Assembly (NCBI GenBank): GCA_021442155.1
Contig: CM038216.1
Coordinates: 152,793,009 to 152,857,008, forward strand
DNA from: Cymbidium sinense
Taxonomy: Eukaryota > Streptophyta > Magnoliopsida > Asparagales > Orchidaceae
Reading direction: 5' to 3'
DNA length: 64,000 bases
This document shows positions 28,301-43,300 of the stretch, piece by piece (positions within the stretch are counted from its first letter, which is position 1; each line of letters begins with the position of its first letter). The translations under genes were made by a program, and so were the position numbers. The notes under the pieces were generated by a model, which was given only the letters and a program-made list of their open reading frames with translations, did not search any database and was not told the origin of the DNA.

Positions 28301-31300
28301 TTTGTCTTGCCCACCAAAGAGGGGTTTGTTCGCTCCAGTGCCCTATTAGCTGCAAGTAAAATCTCTCAAGGTGAACGCCTTTCCTTGGCTCCTCTGTTCT
28401 TGCTAGAATGTTTAGAATTTTAGAAGCATATCGAAGCAAGTACAAGTCACATGATTTGATTTTGCCTTGGCGTTCATGCTTGGGTTCACGCGTTCCGCGT
28501 TCGGGGCTTTTGCTTGTTTAGAATGTCCTTTGTATTTCTTAGAGCTATCCGTAGTTATGCACGCCTCTTCTTTCTAGCGAGAAAGAATCGTTTATTTTTC
28601 TTTGCCCCATCAGTCGATAGATTTGGTGATTCATCAACTTCGAGGTTGCCGGTTGCCTCAGCAGGAAGTTGATATACTAGGCGGTATTGACCATAGAGGT
28701 AACCCACTTTGATTCTACTAGTCGATTTGGTGGAATATTTCATTAGCATCGTCACGGCTATTTATCTTATCGATCCAGTCGAGTTATCTGAGGGATATCA
28801 ACCAAATCGAGTGGCGGCGGTTGGTTCATAGCGGCGCATAATGGGCGGCCTTTCATTCTGGCGTTGTTAATCGCGTCGGATGGATCTGATCCTATCGAGA
28901 CTTCGGTTGTTTCGCTTCAATTATGCGGCTTCACTTACTCGGGGCTGATGCAATTGAAGTTTTCGTCATTTGCCCCGATTACGAGTAGCTATACGCTTAA
29001 CACGTGCAGCTTATCCTTTCGCCGATCTTGGAGCGTGGGGCCAAATCTGAGCGACAGTGCGGAGACTTGGAGCCCTCGAGGCAACAAGCGTCGTGGCGGC
29101 AGTTAGCGAGGTATGATCTTCTATGTCTTTTTATTTAAACCATTATTTAATTCCTCTAAACCCCTTTTATTCCTAACATACGTATGTTTATATTTTCTGT
29201 ATGATAGGTGAGAGAGGGTGTGTCGAATCAACAGCGGGAATAGGTACACTTCCTCGAGTGCGGACTCGAGAACCTTCCGTTAGTCATGCGGAGGTACCAT
29301 CTTCATCTCATCGACAGAGACGTCCTCGTTATGAAGATCCCCCAAGAGCTTCAACTGATTGGTCAGCTAGCCCCGTTCCACGACGCCTCTTAACTCCCGA
29401 AGAAGCAAATCTTGGGCCAAGAATGTCTGTTAGCATGGAGCCAGTTTCCTTTGGGGATTTTGGAGTAGACTTTCCTAGTACGGCAGCAGTTGCTCCTGCT
29501 ACGTCGATTCCATTTGAAGATTTTGGTAGATCTTCACGAAACAACGGCTGAGAACCTTCGTTCCCACCACTTCTTGCTCCTTTTGCGGACTAGTTCCTTA
29601 CGAGTTTCTTTTAAAGCCACTCGGTGAAACATCGGGGATGAGAGACCAAGATTACGGTGAGGCTTACGTCATACTACTACGATGAAAGCGGTAGTAGGTG
29701 TCTGTCATATGTGGCCATCATTTGAAGGAGTACACCCTCATGTTGGGGCTTTTAATTGGGTATGACGATAATTCCCCTCTCTTTTTCTTTAACATGTTCT
29801 TACCTTTCCTTATCTTCCTCCGTTTTTAGAGCTTGAAGGGGCGATTACTCTTGAGAAATTCATTGGAGCCGCATCACATCGGACCCGCAATGGCGTGTTA
29901 TGAAGAGAATGTGACTTTCTTACGTGGTGATCTCGGTTGGACCACGGCTGCGGTATCATTCGGAAGCTTTTGAGAGCGTAACATAGTCTTGAACTTCACG
30001 GCTCACTTTGGATTGGGTGAAGGCAATTCTGCGCTATTGGGAGGCTTTATGTCGGGAGGGAATTCTAGTCAAACGGATGAAAACCTTGGCATAGTTAGTC
30101 AAGAGTTTCATTGTCGAGGCGAGAGAGCGTTAGACTTCGGCGGTGACTTTTGCTGATGAATTGAAAAAGTCTGCGGCTTTAAGGGTCCTCGTGGTGAGTC
30201 TGACGACATTGGGGCCCAAATTGAAAGCGTCCGCCAAAATTGAAGCCTCCGGAGGGAGCTCAATCGGTGTCATGCTGAAACCGCAAGAGCATGATAAAGC
30301 GAACTTCGGCGAACACAGAGAACAGCAGCGGTTTGACCGACATCGTGCCATGGGTCGATCTTTGACGACTCGAGTGTGTAGAGGATTTAGCTAGAGCGGA
30401 AAGTGAGGCTCTTGTTATTGTATCTCGACTTAGAGATCTACGGTCGTCACCTTGATGTATTTTCTCTTTACTTTATGTGTCATCTTGTATGTACTTGTGC
30501 AATTTTCATGAATAAAATCTAGACCAATCGGTTGTCCCATGATTTCTCTGCTCACGTAATGATCATTGAAAAGATGAAAATCCCATTGGTTTTATGCTTT
30601 TGTGCCTTGGTGGACTTAGTGAGATGAGAATATCTTGGTCCGTGCTTTGTGCTTTGTGAACTTGTTGAAGATTTCATCTCGAATTTGGATTTGCATTTTC
30701 CTCTGTCACGGCTTTATGCCTTGGACTTGATGGAGTTGATGAGATAGAAATGTCTTGGTCGCGTCTTTGTGCTTTGTGACTTGTTGAAGATTTCATCTCG
30801 ATGATTAAGTATCTTGTGCCTCCTTTTATCGGCTTCATGCCTTGTGGTTGATGGGTAAAATCGAATTATCACGGAGATTTGTCGAGGCGTCTGAAATTAC
30901 CTTACGCACAGCTTTACGCTGCTTGTAGAAGGATAAATCACGACGACCCGACTCTTAGAGCTTGTGTTGGATCAATGGCAAAGAGTCATCGATCTGTGCT
31001 TTGCACATGTAATGGACATCTTGATGACAAAACTCCACTAGTTGACTTTAGCGCCTTGAACATTGGGATAGCTTCTTGTCCTGCTTTTTTGCTTTATTGG
31101 ACTTCGAAGAATTTCCTTCGGTCTTTGCTTTCTGCTTTGATAGACTTACTGAAGGAGTTGAGATTTACGTTTGTATTTGATTCCAAACTTCGCTTAGTGC
31201 CTTCTCGAGTACGGATATCTTTGTTTGTTGTAGAATTTTGAAGATGACCTTACGACCAATGGGATAATTTCCCGGTCGGGTCTTGAACTCACCAAGTTGG

Positions 31301-34300
31301 AGAGATTTGGGGATTTGGATGCTCTTGTCTTTGAGAACAGTAGGAGGATCCTTACTACGTTTGTGGCGTGTTGAAGCAGGTCACTGGCGTATATTTTGGC
31401 GTGTTGAATCGCCTCACTGAGTTGTGGACTTGAGCAATTGATGAAGGATTTTATCCTCGGGCTAGAGATGGGGATCTCTTACTACGGCCTTTGTGCGTGT
31501 TGAGTAAGCACTCGGCCTTCGTATTTTGGCGTGTTGAGTCGACGCCTTATACCAACTTCGAGCCTTTAGATTTGAAGTGGGATGATAAATGTATATCCGA
31601 CTTGGTTTGTTGAAGTTCTTGAGTTTTCTTCTTTGGTCGGTAAGACTTTTAAATTTGAGAATTTGAATACATAATTTTGAGTATGCATGTGGGGATCTCG
31701 ACGCGCGATGTCAACGAAAGAAGAAAGGCCCCTGTCTTTCGAGGAGCGATACTTTTCTTATAAAATTTTAAAAAAATGCCCTCAACGAGGATTTTTATTT
31801 ATTTTGGAAATGCGTTCTTGTGTTACAAGAGAATTTCAATGAAAAAATTTGAATACATAATTTTGAGTATGTAGGGATAAGATGTAAAGAAAGGATCTTT
31901 CGAGGCATACTTTCTTATAAAACTTTTAAAAAATGCGGATTTTATTTTATTTTAAATCGTTCTTATGATTTCCATGAAAATTTCAGTGTTTATGATGATT
32001 TTAATCGCTGTCAATCACTTTCATGTAATATTTCTTTAAATGCCGCGTTGATTGGCGGCATTGGTCTCACCTTGAAGTCCAGTGATAGGCTCCTCAGCGA
32101 TATACCTTTTCGATAACAAAGGTCCTTCCCGATTAGGTTCAAATTCTGATTCGCGATGAGGGATGATTGGTCTCGGCCGGGACCAATTCTCCTTCCTGAA
32201 AAGCTCGAGGGCGTACTGTATGATCGAATGCTCTGGACATTCGCGATACTTAGATTTTCTTTGAGCTTGCTCGTCAAGCGTCAACTCTTCCATCGTGAGC
32301 GAGCATTCTCATCTTGGGTAAGATTTTGTTGAATGGCTACTCGGGCGAAGGTAGTTCAACAGTGTGCTTGACCCCAAACAAGTGCATAGGGGTAGACTTT
32401 GTAGGAGTTTTGTAAGTGTACGGTAAGCCCATAGCCTTCCTGAGTTTGGTATGACTCACTTTTATTTCTTGTGAGAATTTTTTTTGGTAGTGTTTTATTA
32501 AATCTCCAGTAGCCATTTGCTCTCGGATTATAAATTGATATCCTTGATCATCTCTTATAATTTATAAACTTTAGCGGCACGAAGGTGCGACCATTATGCG
32601 AAATGATTCTGGTACCAAATCATATATATTGTGGTAAAGAAGTTGGTCACTTGTTCAGCTGTAACTTCTTTAAATGGTGCAGCTTCAGCCCACTTGGAGA
32701 AATAATCAGTGGCTGCTAAGATGAAGCGGTGACCAGCTGATGATGGCGGATCGATTGGTCCGATTACATCGTCCCCGACTCTCAACGGCGAGATCTTATC
32801 GTTGGATGCAGCGGTTGGAGGCGATGAATTATGTTACCATGGACACGGCATTCATGGCATCTCTTGGCGTGGATCTGATCTTTTACCATGACGATAGTAT
32901 CCAATTCTTTTAATTTTGAAAGCCATTTTAGGACGATTGGTGTGCACCACAAAGTCTTGATGGATTTCAACAATTACTGTTGGCTTCTTATTCCCAAACA
33001 TCGTACGCGTTGAAGGATCTACGATCTGAGTATTGCCAACATAAGCGTATAGTGAAGCCTTTTCTCAAGTTGTGCATATCGACTTATTACTTGGCAATTT
33101 GCCTTCCTTGAAGTAGTCGACGAAGAGGTCTCAGTCTTCCTTCTCTTCTTATAAGAATTTCATTGTGTGGTTTTAGCGCTTGCGGGTTGAAGCTTTCTTC
33201 TTGAATGGCAGAAGCTTGTCTTGTTGACTTTGAGAAATAATTTGTAAGGGAGTGTAAGGAACATGCACCCTGGCGATTATGTTTGATGACCCTCTTCCAG
33301 TGAGGATCTTAAACTTATTGGCTCAGGACTCGACACATTTATGTATGTAATGCATTAAATTATCCATACTGCCATTTCTTTAGCTAATTTAGCTAAGCAA
33401 TCGCTTTCTTATTCAGCTCTGGAGACTCGAGTCATAATGACATTTGGAATTTGCTTCATAAGCTCGAGAACTTCGTTTGTGATAGTAGGCCAATTCAAGC
33501 TTGTTGATTTTGTAAAGGCCAACACTTGATTAATGACGAGTTGAGAATCATAAATTTCTGGTCGGACTCCCATGGAAATGGCTTCCTAACACGCCACGCT
33601 TCATATTGCCGTTGTTGGTTGGGTTGAGTTAATTTATAAGAATGTCTCGTATGCCACCCCGGTGTGATCGAATGAGGCCGAATCTGAGCCTTTGGAAGAT
33701 TTGAGGGTTGAGTGTATCCCAATGGGCTCCATCAAAATACAATTCCCATTTGTTGCTTTTCTTTTCATATATGTGCATGATTTGCTCATCGGGAAGATCA
33801 TCGTTAAGCGATGATGCTGGGATGGGATGAAAATCTGCGAATTTGCCCCTTCAGCTTTACGGGGAACATATGTAATATCAAGCGTAGCGAAGAAACGGCG
33901 TCGTGCGGCGACCATCGGCGTTGGTCTTGTCATCAAGAACTTGACGGATCGATCCTTGAGATAAGGGTAATTTTATGAGATAGCATGTAATGGCGTAACT
34001 TTTGGGCAAATTAGCGTCAAATGCTTCAATTGGAGAATAACGCTTGGCTCGCTTAGTCTTCTAATGTAGTATAAAGCATTCTCCTTTCCTTCTCATTATG
34101 TTATGACAAAGCACACAGAGATTCCTCGAGTCTTCTTTGTGTACAAGATGAGAGGCTTTCACGGGATTGGGTGCAAGAATGGGTGGATTCAACGAGATAT
34201 GTTTGATCTTGTCGAAGGCCTCTTGACATTCTTAGTCACTTGAAAGAGTATCTTTCTTCATTAATTTTGCAAAGTCGACATCACGGATTTGATATAAATC

Positions 34301-37300
34301 TTCTAATGAATGCGAGATGTCCACATGGGCGAAGTTGTGAAGACTCTTGGAGGAGGCATTTGACAATTGCTTTGATTTTGTTGGGATCAATCCCTCCCTT
34401 ATCCAAAGGAACTTTCGAAAGACGCACTTAAGAGGATTCATCTTGAGATCATATTTTACGATTCTTTCAGACGATCCCATCGTGAGATGATCTTTGCGAT
34501 CTATACTCTTGACAACGAGGTCATCGCTCTACTTTTGATGAATCAATCGTCAGGTATGTCATAGCCACTTTGGTATGTAGCTCGGCATTCTTGGCCGAAG
34601 GGCATGACGTGTAGCAATATATACCGGTGGCGCGTCAATGAGGTATGTCTCTCATCTTGAGCCATCTTGATTGATTGTAACGTGATCCGTCCATAAATGA
34701 GAACATGTCGTGGTTTGAAGTGTTATCCACTGATTCGATCTGAGCGAAGAAAGTCATCCTTTGGACATGCTTTGTTTAAATCACGAAGTCGATCTGAATC
34801 TGAGTCGATTCTTCTTTTCACGGGGACAATAGTATCCGGTCGGTATTTTTTTCTTCTCGAATAAAACCGGCTTCAATGAGCTTCTTGGTTTTACGCAATT
34901 ACACGTTCTTCAACCTCCGATCTCATTCGCTTTAGAGGCTTGCTTGGTGTCGCGTCGCTTAATTCTTTGTGAACTATATCGGGGATAAGCGGCATTTCAT
35001 ATGTCCAAGCGGTCCACGAATTCCACGCAAGATTTTAATTCTTTATCTTGAAAGTAGAAGCGATGAGCGTTGGGCGAGGATCCTCCTCGGTTCCCAAATT
35101 AACTTCTTTAAGTTCATCCATAGTTGCCTCCCCACCATCTTCAAGCTCTTGAGTGGGTCTTCTTTCTTCATTATTTATGAGGTAATGTTAAGAATGACAT
35201 TCTCATCTTGTCATCACTCTCTCTTATTCTGCATTACAGTAAGTATATCCTGTGGACTTGTCTTGGATAAAACCAAGGCCTTTAGTAGTGTGTTTATTTC
35301 TCTTACCAATGGTTTGAGAACCTTTTTTACCACATCATTTCAAGAGCTTAGTCCTTTCTTACTCCTCAAATGCTTGCGTCGATTTTGCATCTTTGGAGAG
35401 TAATATTTTGGCATCCTTGTGGGCATAGCTTCTTCTTCTTGGATAGCGCATTACCCAATCGGGATCTTCTTCTTGACACCCTATTTATAAAGCAGGCTTC
35501 ACGGCGGTGCTTTCAGGAGAGGAGGTACATAGAAGGTCACCAATTCCTCGACTTTGTGAGTTTCTCGAGGGTGATTTCTTTAAAATGTGGGAGGAGGGAG
35601 TATGAGTGTAGTCTCTGGTGATGGATCATGATTGTTTTAAAGTAGGTGCATTGCACCTTACTTCAAAAGCGATTCAACTCATGTCAGTCAAAATGTTCTT
35701 TTCGGTGAGCTTTTCTCGAAGAGTCATGCGGACCTTTAGAAGAACACATTCAGTCTTCTTGATTATCCTTTAGATGAGGGGCGGTGTTATTGATTTTGGA
35801 CTTCTTTATATCCCAGGAATATTTGGAACCTCCTTTCCTTTATTCATTTTATCTTCTCCCTTCTTCTTAACTTGTTCTTTTATGGGTTTTGAAGTAGATC
35901 AGTATTCTTAGTTGTTTTGTTAGCTTTGATTGGAAGGAAATGGCGGCATCTTGATAAATCTTCATTTCATGCAAAAGGTTGCATGTAAGCCTGATTTGGC
36001 ATTCTTCTCCATCCTTTGTATATTTCATTGATGCAATGTAGATGGGACAATGCCATACTTATGAACCATGAATGGAGGAAAATCGAATGAAGTATCTGCA
36101 TCGATCACATGAAATTTAACCGTGTAAGGTCTCCAAATTTAAGAGGAAGGGCGAATGACGATAGTTTTTCCCATTGAAACCTTGAACCATGACTTTATCT
36201 CGTCCCGGATGTTGTACATCTAGAGATACCATCTAAGAGTTCTCAAGTTCATAAGATTCGGAGGCAGGGATCAATTAAGATCAGCGGTATTATAATTTCA
36301 TCACTTTGTAGCATCTGAGAGGCGATTGTGCTCTGCGGTTAGAGCATTAGATCATCTTACGAAAATGTGACGATTGGAGGCTCTTGAACATGCAAGGTCT
36401 CGTTAGGCGGCGTTGACAAAATATGCTTGAACTTTCCGACTCTTTGAGAGCTTCAATTAAGGTTATTGGAGATCTTGACATTAGAAGTGCTTGTATACAC
36501 TAAGCTGCGAATTTTCTTAGATGGGATAGAATATTGTAGTCGATCCACTTTTGATGAAGCTTCTTATTTGAATCCTTGGGATAACTTTTCATTGACTTGA
36601 TTTCTTTTCCTTTATCTTTATTCATTGGCTCTTTGTTGAGATGGTAGCACTTCCTCAATGTACTTGACTTCATTTGCATCGAATCTTGATGATTTCGATT
36701 CTTCGACATCTACGCGTCAATGATAGTAGAAGATTGAATCAGCTTTATATTTTTTATGTTTGTTGATATGGTGAGCTCATTCATCTTCATCAGAAAGCGA
36801 GTTCCCATTATCAACTTCATCATCGAGACTTCGGTAGGAAGTTCTTGACTTCTTCCCTGCTTCTTCGTTGATCGAAGATTTGAAAGAATTACAAGCGTGA
36901 TAGGTCGTCTTCGATTGTATGTAATCTTCCATATTATTGATGATCTTTTTTATTCGTTGCGACCATCCATAATAGTAGTAACATTTTGCTCTTGTCTTCT
37001 TCTTTTATTTAATTTTTTTGTTTGGCGGGTTCTTAGCCTTCCATTCGTATTTGGTAGCGTCTTTCGTGAGATGACTAGCCTTCCATAACTTAGGTTTTTC
37101 TCGGCTCAATGCAGACTCAGTGGTGATTTCCTACCTAATACCCTAACGCCTTCCAATCTGCTTCAACATTTTGCCAGCCTTTTGTAGATCATACGCCATC
37201 CTTCATCATCACCAGCCTTCTCTTTGCCTTTATCATTTGATAAGACTGAGATTAGTGATTACTTTGGTGGATTCTTTCTTCTGACGCACTAATACACCGT

Positions 37301-40300
37301 CCGACAATGTGAATTCACCGCTTTATATTTTCTACCAATCTTTTGAATATGTAGAATCTTCAACAGATGGCCGAAAGCACCATACGATATGACAATAGAT
37401 TATCTATTCGCCTCTTTCTGCAGTCTTTTACACTCTAGAATTGAGACCTACTTTGAGTGTTTAAACACTTTACACACTTTCCTCTTAAAAGAATACTCTT
37501 GTTCAAATTTTTTCTTGTCTATCATATTCATTCGCTTCCTTGTTTGTCTTCGTCGCCGCCTTCAATCGACCTCGGTGACATCATTACCTCCAAGTATGAG
37601 CTCGGTCATGGAGTGATTGAACGACCGTTTGTTTTTCTCGATGACGTATTTTCTTTTCTTTTACGCAGACTAACCGCTACTCAGATCCTTCTTGAGGTGA
37701 AATGTTTCACCTTTCTTTCGGCTCAGCTGCTTTTGAATTTATCTTCGGCCTGAACGATAAATTTAATTTTTCAAATTTAGCCACCCTATCAATGTGGTAA
37801 TTGCCACGCAAAGATAAGGCGCCATCTTATCATCGATGTTGCCCATCAAGAATTGAATCAGATGCTTCTTCTAATTGTTGTTCACATTTCATACTCAAAT
37901 TTCGCCAACGCTGTAATATATCGTCATCGATTCTTTTTCTTCCTCTTCTCAAGAGGCGATCGTAATTTTTTTCGATCATACATAATCCTTTAACGAACAT
38001 ATTTTCAAGTTCTAAAAGTCTGATCGAAGTCATTCGACAACTCAAAGATACCATTCGAAAGCAAATGGGGTTAACCAATGACGACCGGCAATAATAAGAT
38101 CATTACCCCTCGTGTTACCAGATGCTTTGAATTGGGCGATGTCGCCGGGATTACCATTCCGCCGGTAGATTGAACTTTGGCATTGAATATCCTTCGGATA
38201 TGGAATTTGATCATACTCCGCGGATACGCAATTTGCTCACCAATTTTTCGCCGCCCGCAATTTATAACCTTTTCTTCATTCAATATAATATCAAGAGAGA
38301 TCACACGCTTCGATGTTTGTATATTCGGTGTTGTGTCGCCGTGCCGACTCATTTATTTCAATCCTCGCCGTGCAATTTGGACCTCAAGCATGTGAGATCA
38401 AATTTATTGGAGGATTGTCCGCATTGGCTGAGCATGATTATTCGGGGACAGTGTTTGACCGCCATGATATTTCTTCAGATTAAGATCATCGCATATTCAG
38501 ATCATCATTTCGCCATTTTCATATATTCAACGAAATTTCTTTATCTTTGGCTTTCATCTCGACGCCTTTGCGCGCCAAAGTGGTAGATTGAAGGTGGGAT
38601 TCTCTTCCATTTCTTCTTCCTCTTCTTGTTGCTCCTCTCCTGAAGACTCAGAGGATGCTTCCTCTATTCAACATTTTGTTGTTCTTCGTGTCGGGGAGAG
38701 ATTGTAGTCGACATGACACCGATGGCTCACCAATTGCTGCACCATATACACTACTTCAACTGTCTTCCTTCTTCTTCGCCCTTCGAGACTAATTTCGACG
38801 GCGTTTCCATGAACTTCCGATTCCAAGTGGAATCAAATTTCTTCGCGAGGGCTTCGATCAAGTTAACCTCTTCGATGTGGATTAATTAATTGATGACGGA
38901 TCCCCTGAGGATTCTCCAAGCGTGTCTAATAAATATCTTATCATCGGGCCCTCTTTTAGCTCCATCAGAGCAATTTGAGTGGATCTGAATTCACAGATGT
39001 CACGCCATACCTTCTGAGAATTTTTGAGGCTCAGCCTGACTGCTACCCTTCCACCGACCTTTCTGGTGGATTCCCTGACGCGGCCAAGTGTCACACCCGA
39101 TGTTCACCGTGGACATGATATGGCCCCGCCATTTGAGTTGGTGGGATGAGGTCTCGAGGAGCCCCAAGATCCTTAATGCAGACTCGGTATTTTCTTTTCA
39201 TCGCCCCTCTCCTCTACTGAGAACCCGATGCACTGCAGAGATAGCTGCTTCTCAGGAGGAGTAAACCGCGTGGTGGGGTCCGTATGATCGTTGAGCCGAC
39301 CAGAGCCGGCTTAACCCACTTGTTATCAAACCGACAGGGAACACTCACCGCTTTGCTCCATGACGCACCGTCGACGATTAAGTTTGCATGTACCAGCTTT
39401 TTTTTCTTTCCCCGCCAAGCTTGCCTCCGTGAAGAAGAGCTTCAAAGATCATACCTCCCTGAGGAATGGTTCACCGATTGTATTATTCGAGGGACAAAGA
39501 GACCACCGCCAAGAACAACCCTCTTTCATGATCGGTTCGGCCGAGCCTCTCAAAGATCGATTGTTTTGAAGTGACCCTACAAAGAAGTAGGGGTCACAAC
39601 TTCAACGCCTTTTCAGAGATTGTCGCATGGCGTGCAGACGAGTTTTCAGACTTCAAGAACTCGCTTCGCTCAAGATGGTCGAAATCCACGCCACCAAACC
39701 TGATGGTAGGGCTTCCAAAGATACGACTTTTTGCCAACGGATGTGTTTACCGCCGAGAAAGAAAATGACTGTTTCAGAATGCCATTCGAATTTAAAGGTA
39801 AAATTAGCAATTAAAAATAAATTATCACTCACCAAAGACAAAGACAATAGATATTAAACACGATTCAAATAAAATCTCAAATGACAAGAGCAGTTTAAGT
39901 CAAGATTAACATATCATTTCCCATTTCATTTTCATTTCATTTTTTTTATACTCCACCGCGCAATTATAACTTAGATTTGACTACCAAAGATGGAAAGAGA
40001 AACCCCCCACGGAGTCGCCAGAAATCGGATCCAAAATTCGCCACCCACATCTTTCGATAAAAAAAATAAAAGAAAGAGTTGCTTTATGATAATTGTAGAT
40101 GAATAAGTAGATAAGACACTACTCAGAGATTTCGCTCTCATTTGGTGAGAACTTTTATATCTGATTCGTGTTTCCTAAGCGCAGTTATAAGCAATTACCC
40201 TCCCAATACCGAGAGCACTTTCGATTAAGGTTACCAATGAATCAATAACGGTATATAATCAGAGTGAGTTTAACTTATGAAATTTATTATTTTAACTTAA

Positions 40301-43300
40301 AACTTTTGTGGGGAACGATGACGCCCATCAAGATCCCATGGTTCCATTATCCCGGCCGTGGCCCCCGTCCGCTAATGGGGAGGTAAATCTAACCCGACCG
40401 GGGATCCTCAAGAACATACGGTTAGCCGCCCGCGTCTAGACAGAGTTTGTTTGGGACAAATATAAGTCAACTAACATTTTTGCCCAACCAAATACATTCT
40501 ACATTTCACACAAAGAGCAAAGCGCTGGGAACATATATGGCCGCGGACCGTAATTTAAGGCCATATATCGCGAACCACCGGCCGAGGGGTCAGAACCGCC
40601 ATTTATGTATATCGCAAAACCACGGACAGAGGACACGCCACGCCCCACGCTTTTGGGAATATTTGAGTGTGAATAGATGATGACATCGCTTTAAGAAAAG
40701 TTTTCTTAATTTGCACCAAGACAAACAATGCGAATTAATTTTATTTTTTTTATTTTTAGTTTTAATAATTAATTTCATTTATTTTATTTTTTTTTTTGTT
40801 ATTTTCTTTTTTTGATCATTTTCGATTGATTCAATATATATGATCATTTATCATTGAAATCTTAATTATAATTACCCTTCGATCATTATATCAATCGATG
40901 TAACTCTTTCACTCGTCGCTTTCTACAGAGACGGCCTAAATTCATCATCTCAAAAAAGATAATCCTTCAAAACTCATTCACTAAATAACATAGGATTCGA
41001 CTTTTCTTTCTAAGATTTGAATTTTGATGTTATTGTCACGCTCAGATATACGACAAAGCACGATATTATTAATTTGAAATTTTATAATATCAAATTTTAG
41101 TGTTAATCCTAATTTCCAAGACCAAACCGATTATGTAAGACTGTTTTATATTTGACTTAGTAATTACTCCAACATATACGGATATCCGTCTTTGAAAATG
41201 CATGACATTAAGATGTCTAATGTCAAGTTTCACGCCAAATTTTGATTTTGTTAACCCGACCCCAAGACCAAACCGGAAGATAGATTTGTTCTTTTTTTGT
41301 TTTATATACCTAACTTGCACGTGTCTATTGTTTCAACACTTCAACATACATAATGAAAGATCTGCTCTTTTAAAATCATAATGTAACGTCAATAAAATGT
41401 AGTGCAATTTTGATTTTGAGTTTTGTTAACTGACCTACCCCAAGACCAAACCGGATTATGTAAGATCTTTGTATTTGACTTGATTGTAATGCAATCCGCG
41501 TTGATATGGGATTTTAGTTTTATTGACGGCCCCAAGACCAAACCGATGTATTCTGCCAACTCAAATATCTTCATGGACGGATCTGATTAATTATTTCAAG
41601 ATGCTCTCCAAACTCAACTCTGATTATACTTAGAGGACGGGACTTTTCTTCTACGATGAATTTGAGATACATAACGATGCCGAGATTTATCTTTACCATT
41701 TCGACGTAATTAACTTCTAAGATTTACAAGATCATTGATTTTTTGTTAAACTCTAGCCCCAAGACCAAACCGGATGTATAAAGATGGATCGAATAAGCAA
41801 GAAGCTTCATAAGGCCATGATTTCATTTATCTGATATTATTCAAATCAATAGAATGATAACACTTTAAATACGCATTAATCAATCATTTTACTTAAGATT
41901 TTAAAGATGAAGTTCTGTATTTGTTTTCTAAACGATATATTAATTTATATCTTTCCACGCGAAAATATAATCACAAAAGAAATGAATTGAACTTTAAGAA
42001 AAGAATTCATGCTATGAAGATTCAAAAGAACTAAGATAAAGATATGTAATTGATATATAATATGATGAATGAGATCATTAATAATCATACGCGACCTTCT
42101 TTTTTCTTCTTTTTAAATACTTATTTCACATTTTATTTATCAAAATTTTCCTGCCATCCCCGAAGCCGCCGAGACTAGCCCCACCACGCCAAGAAAGGCT
42201 GCAGATGCGGTGAGACACCTCCAAAGTTATTATTTCACCACGCCAAGAGCGCTGGGCATAATAAAGACAGATTTCCACGCCAAACAACGCAAAGATTATC
42301 ATATCTCGCCACGCCGGAACAACAACGCGATTTTATCACAAGTTTAGACGGAACAACGCGAACGATTATAAAGATGTATAATAAAAGATTCACGTGATAT
42401 ATGAAATTAAAGTATAAGCATTTATATATGACACATTTCAACTCTTTTTTTTTATTGAAAATTTTAGCCTCCTGGCCATCCCCGCATGGTCGCCGGGAGA
42501 CTCTTCCCACCACGCCAAGAAAGGGCATGGTGGTCGGAGACACCCTACCGAAAGTTTATTACCACCACGCCAAAGATGCGCGTAGCAAGATAATATACAG
42601 CTACTAATCCTTATCTCCGCTTATCAAAGCATAATGCCTCCCCGGCTTCGCAGGGACGAGATCGATCACCACGCCAAGAAAGGCATGGTGGTGTCGGAGA
42701 CACGGTCAAACTTTGATACAAGATTGCTAATACGATCACATATGCAAGTATACAAGAATGAAGCTCATAGATAATAAAGAAATGAGTAACCAAATCCCTT
42801 TCTAATTTCAGATTTCAACTCAGATATGAAAGAGGCATGATATACATATAATTCCCTTTATATGAAATAAATTGAATCAAAGTAGCATGAAATTCAGGAG
42901 AATAACATCATATCTCATCAGCAGTAATTGATTTTTCCCTTAAATAAGAAAGTTTAGCAAGCCTTATACTCATCAAATAACATATTAGCGATTTCAGAGA
43001 AAATGATTTCAAACACATACCATTACAACAAATTGATTCATTTTCCTTTAGGTAAAAAGGAAATTTCAGCAAGCATCATGCCTTTAGACAATAAGCTAAC
43101 AATTTTCCCTTTAGATAGAAATATTTTCAGCATGCTTATGCCCATTAAACAGCAAAAATAATTGATTCCCCCTTAGAGAAAAGAAATTTTTCAGCAAGCA
43201 TGGCCTTTAGACAGCAAGCTAACAATTTTCCCTTTAGATAGAAATATTTTCAGCATGCTTATGCCCATTAAACAGCAAAATGATTGATTCCCTTAGAGAA

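Larger units (their letters stand above)
27130..30520 (+). pseudogene. Antisense accessory gene of the giant element: plant-mobile-domain-like protein, with introns
   Basis: The gene reads opposite to gag-pol and in the same direction as the host gene. From 27148 to 28430, in interrupted frames, lies a region like the plant mobile domain (PMD; MAIN/MAIL-related proteins and Tat-type antisense ORFs): [14 protein letters not shown], a [14 protein letters not shown], then [37 protein letters not shown]. Two AT-rich GT-AG intervals in otherwise GC-richer DNA look like introns: 29111-29207 (GTATGA...GATAG) and 29760-29829 (GTATGA...TTTTAG). The middle exon is Ser/Pro/Arg-rich (29208-29550). A charged C-terminal part follows to about 30390. 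AATAAA at 30511 could be the poly(A) signal. Several stops break the PMD part, so this copy is probably dead. PMD proteins act in gene silencing and genome stability in plants; a role inside retrotransposons is unproven. Confidence 0.6.

Noticed and set aside
30879..31241. 120-codon + frame downstream of the PMD-like gene
   Set aside because: Lies after the likely poly(A) signal, between degenerate tandem repeats, with no motif.
34969..35403. 144-codon + strand frame inside the giant element
   Set aside because: No recognisable motif; lies antisense to the gap between protease and RT and is not conserved with any family I know.
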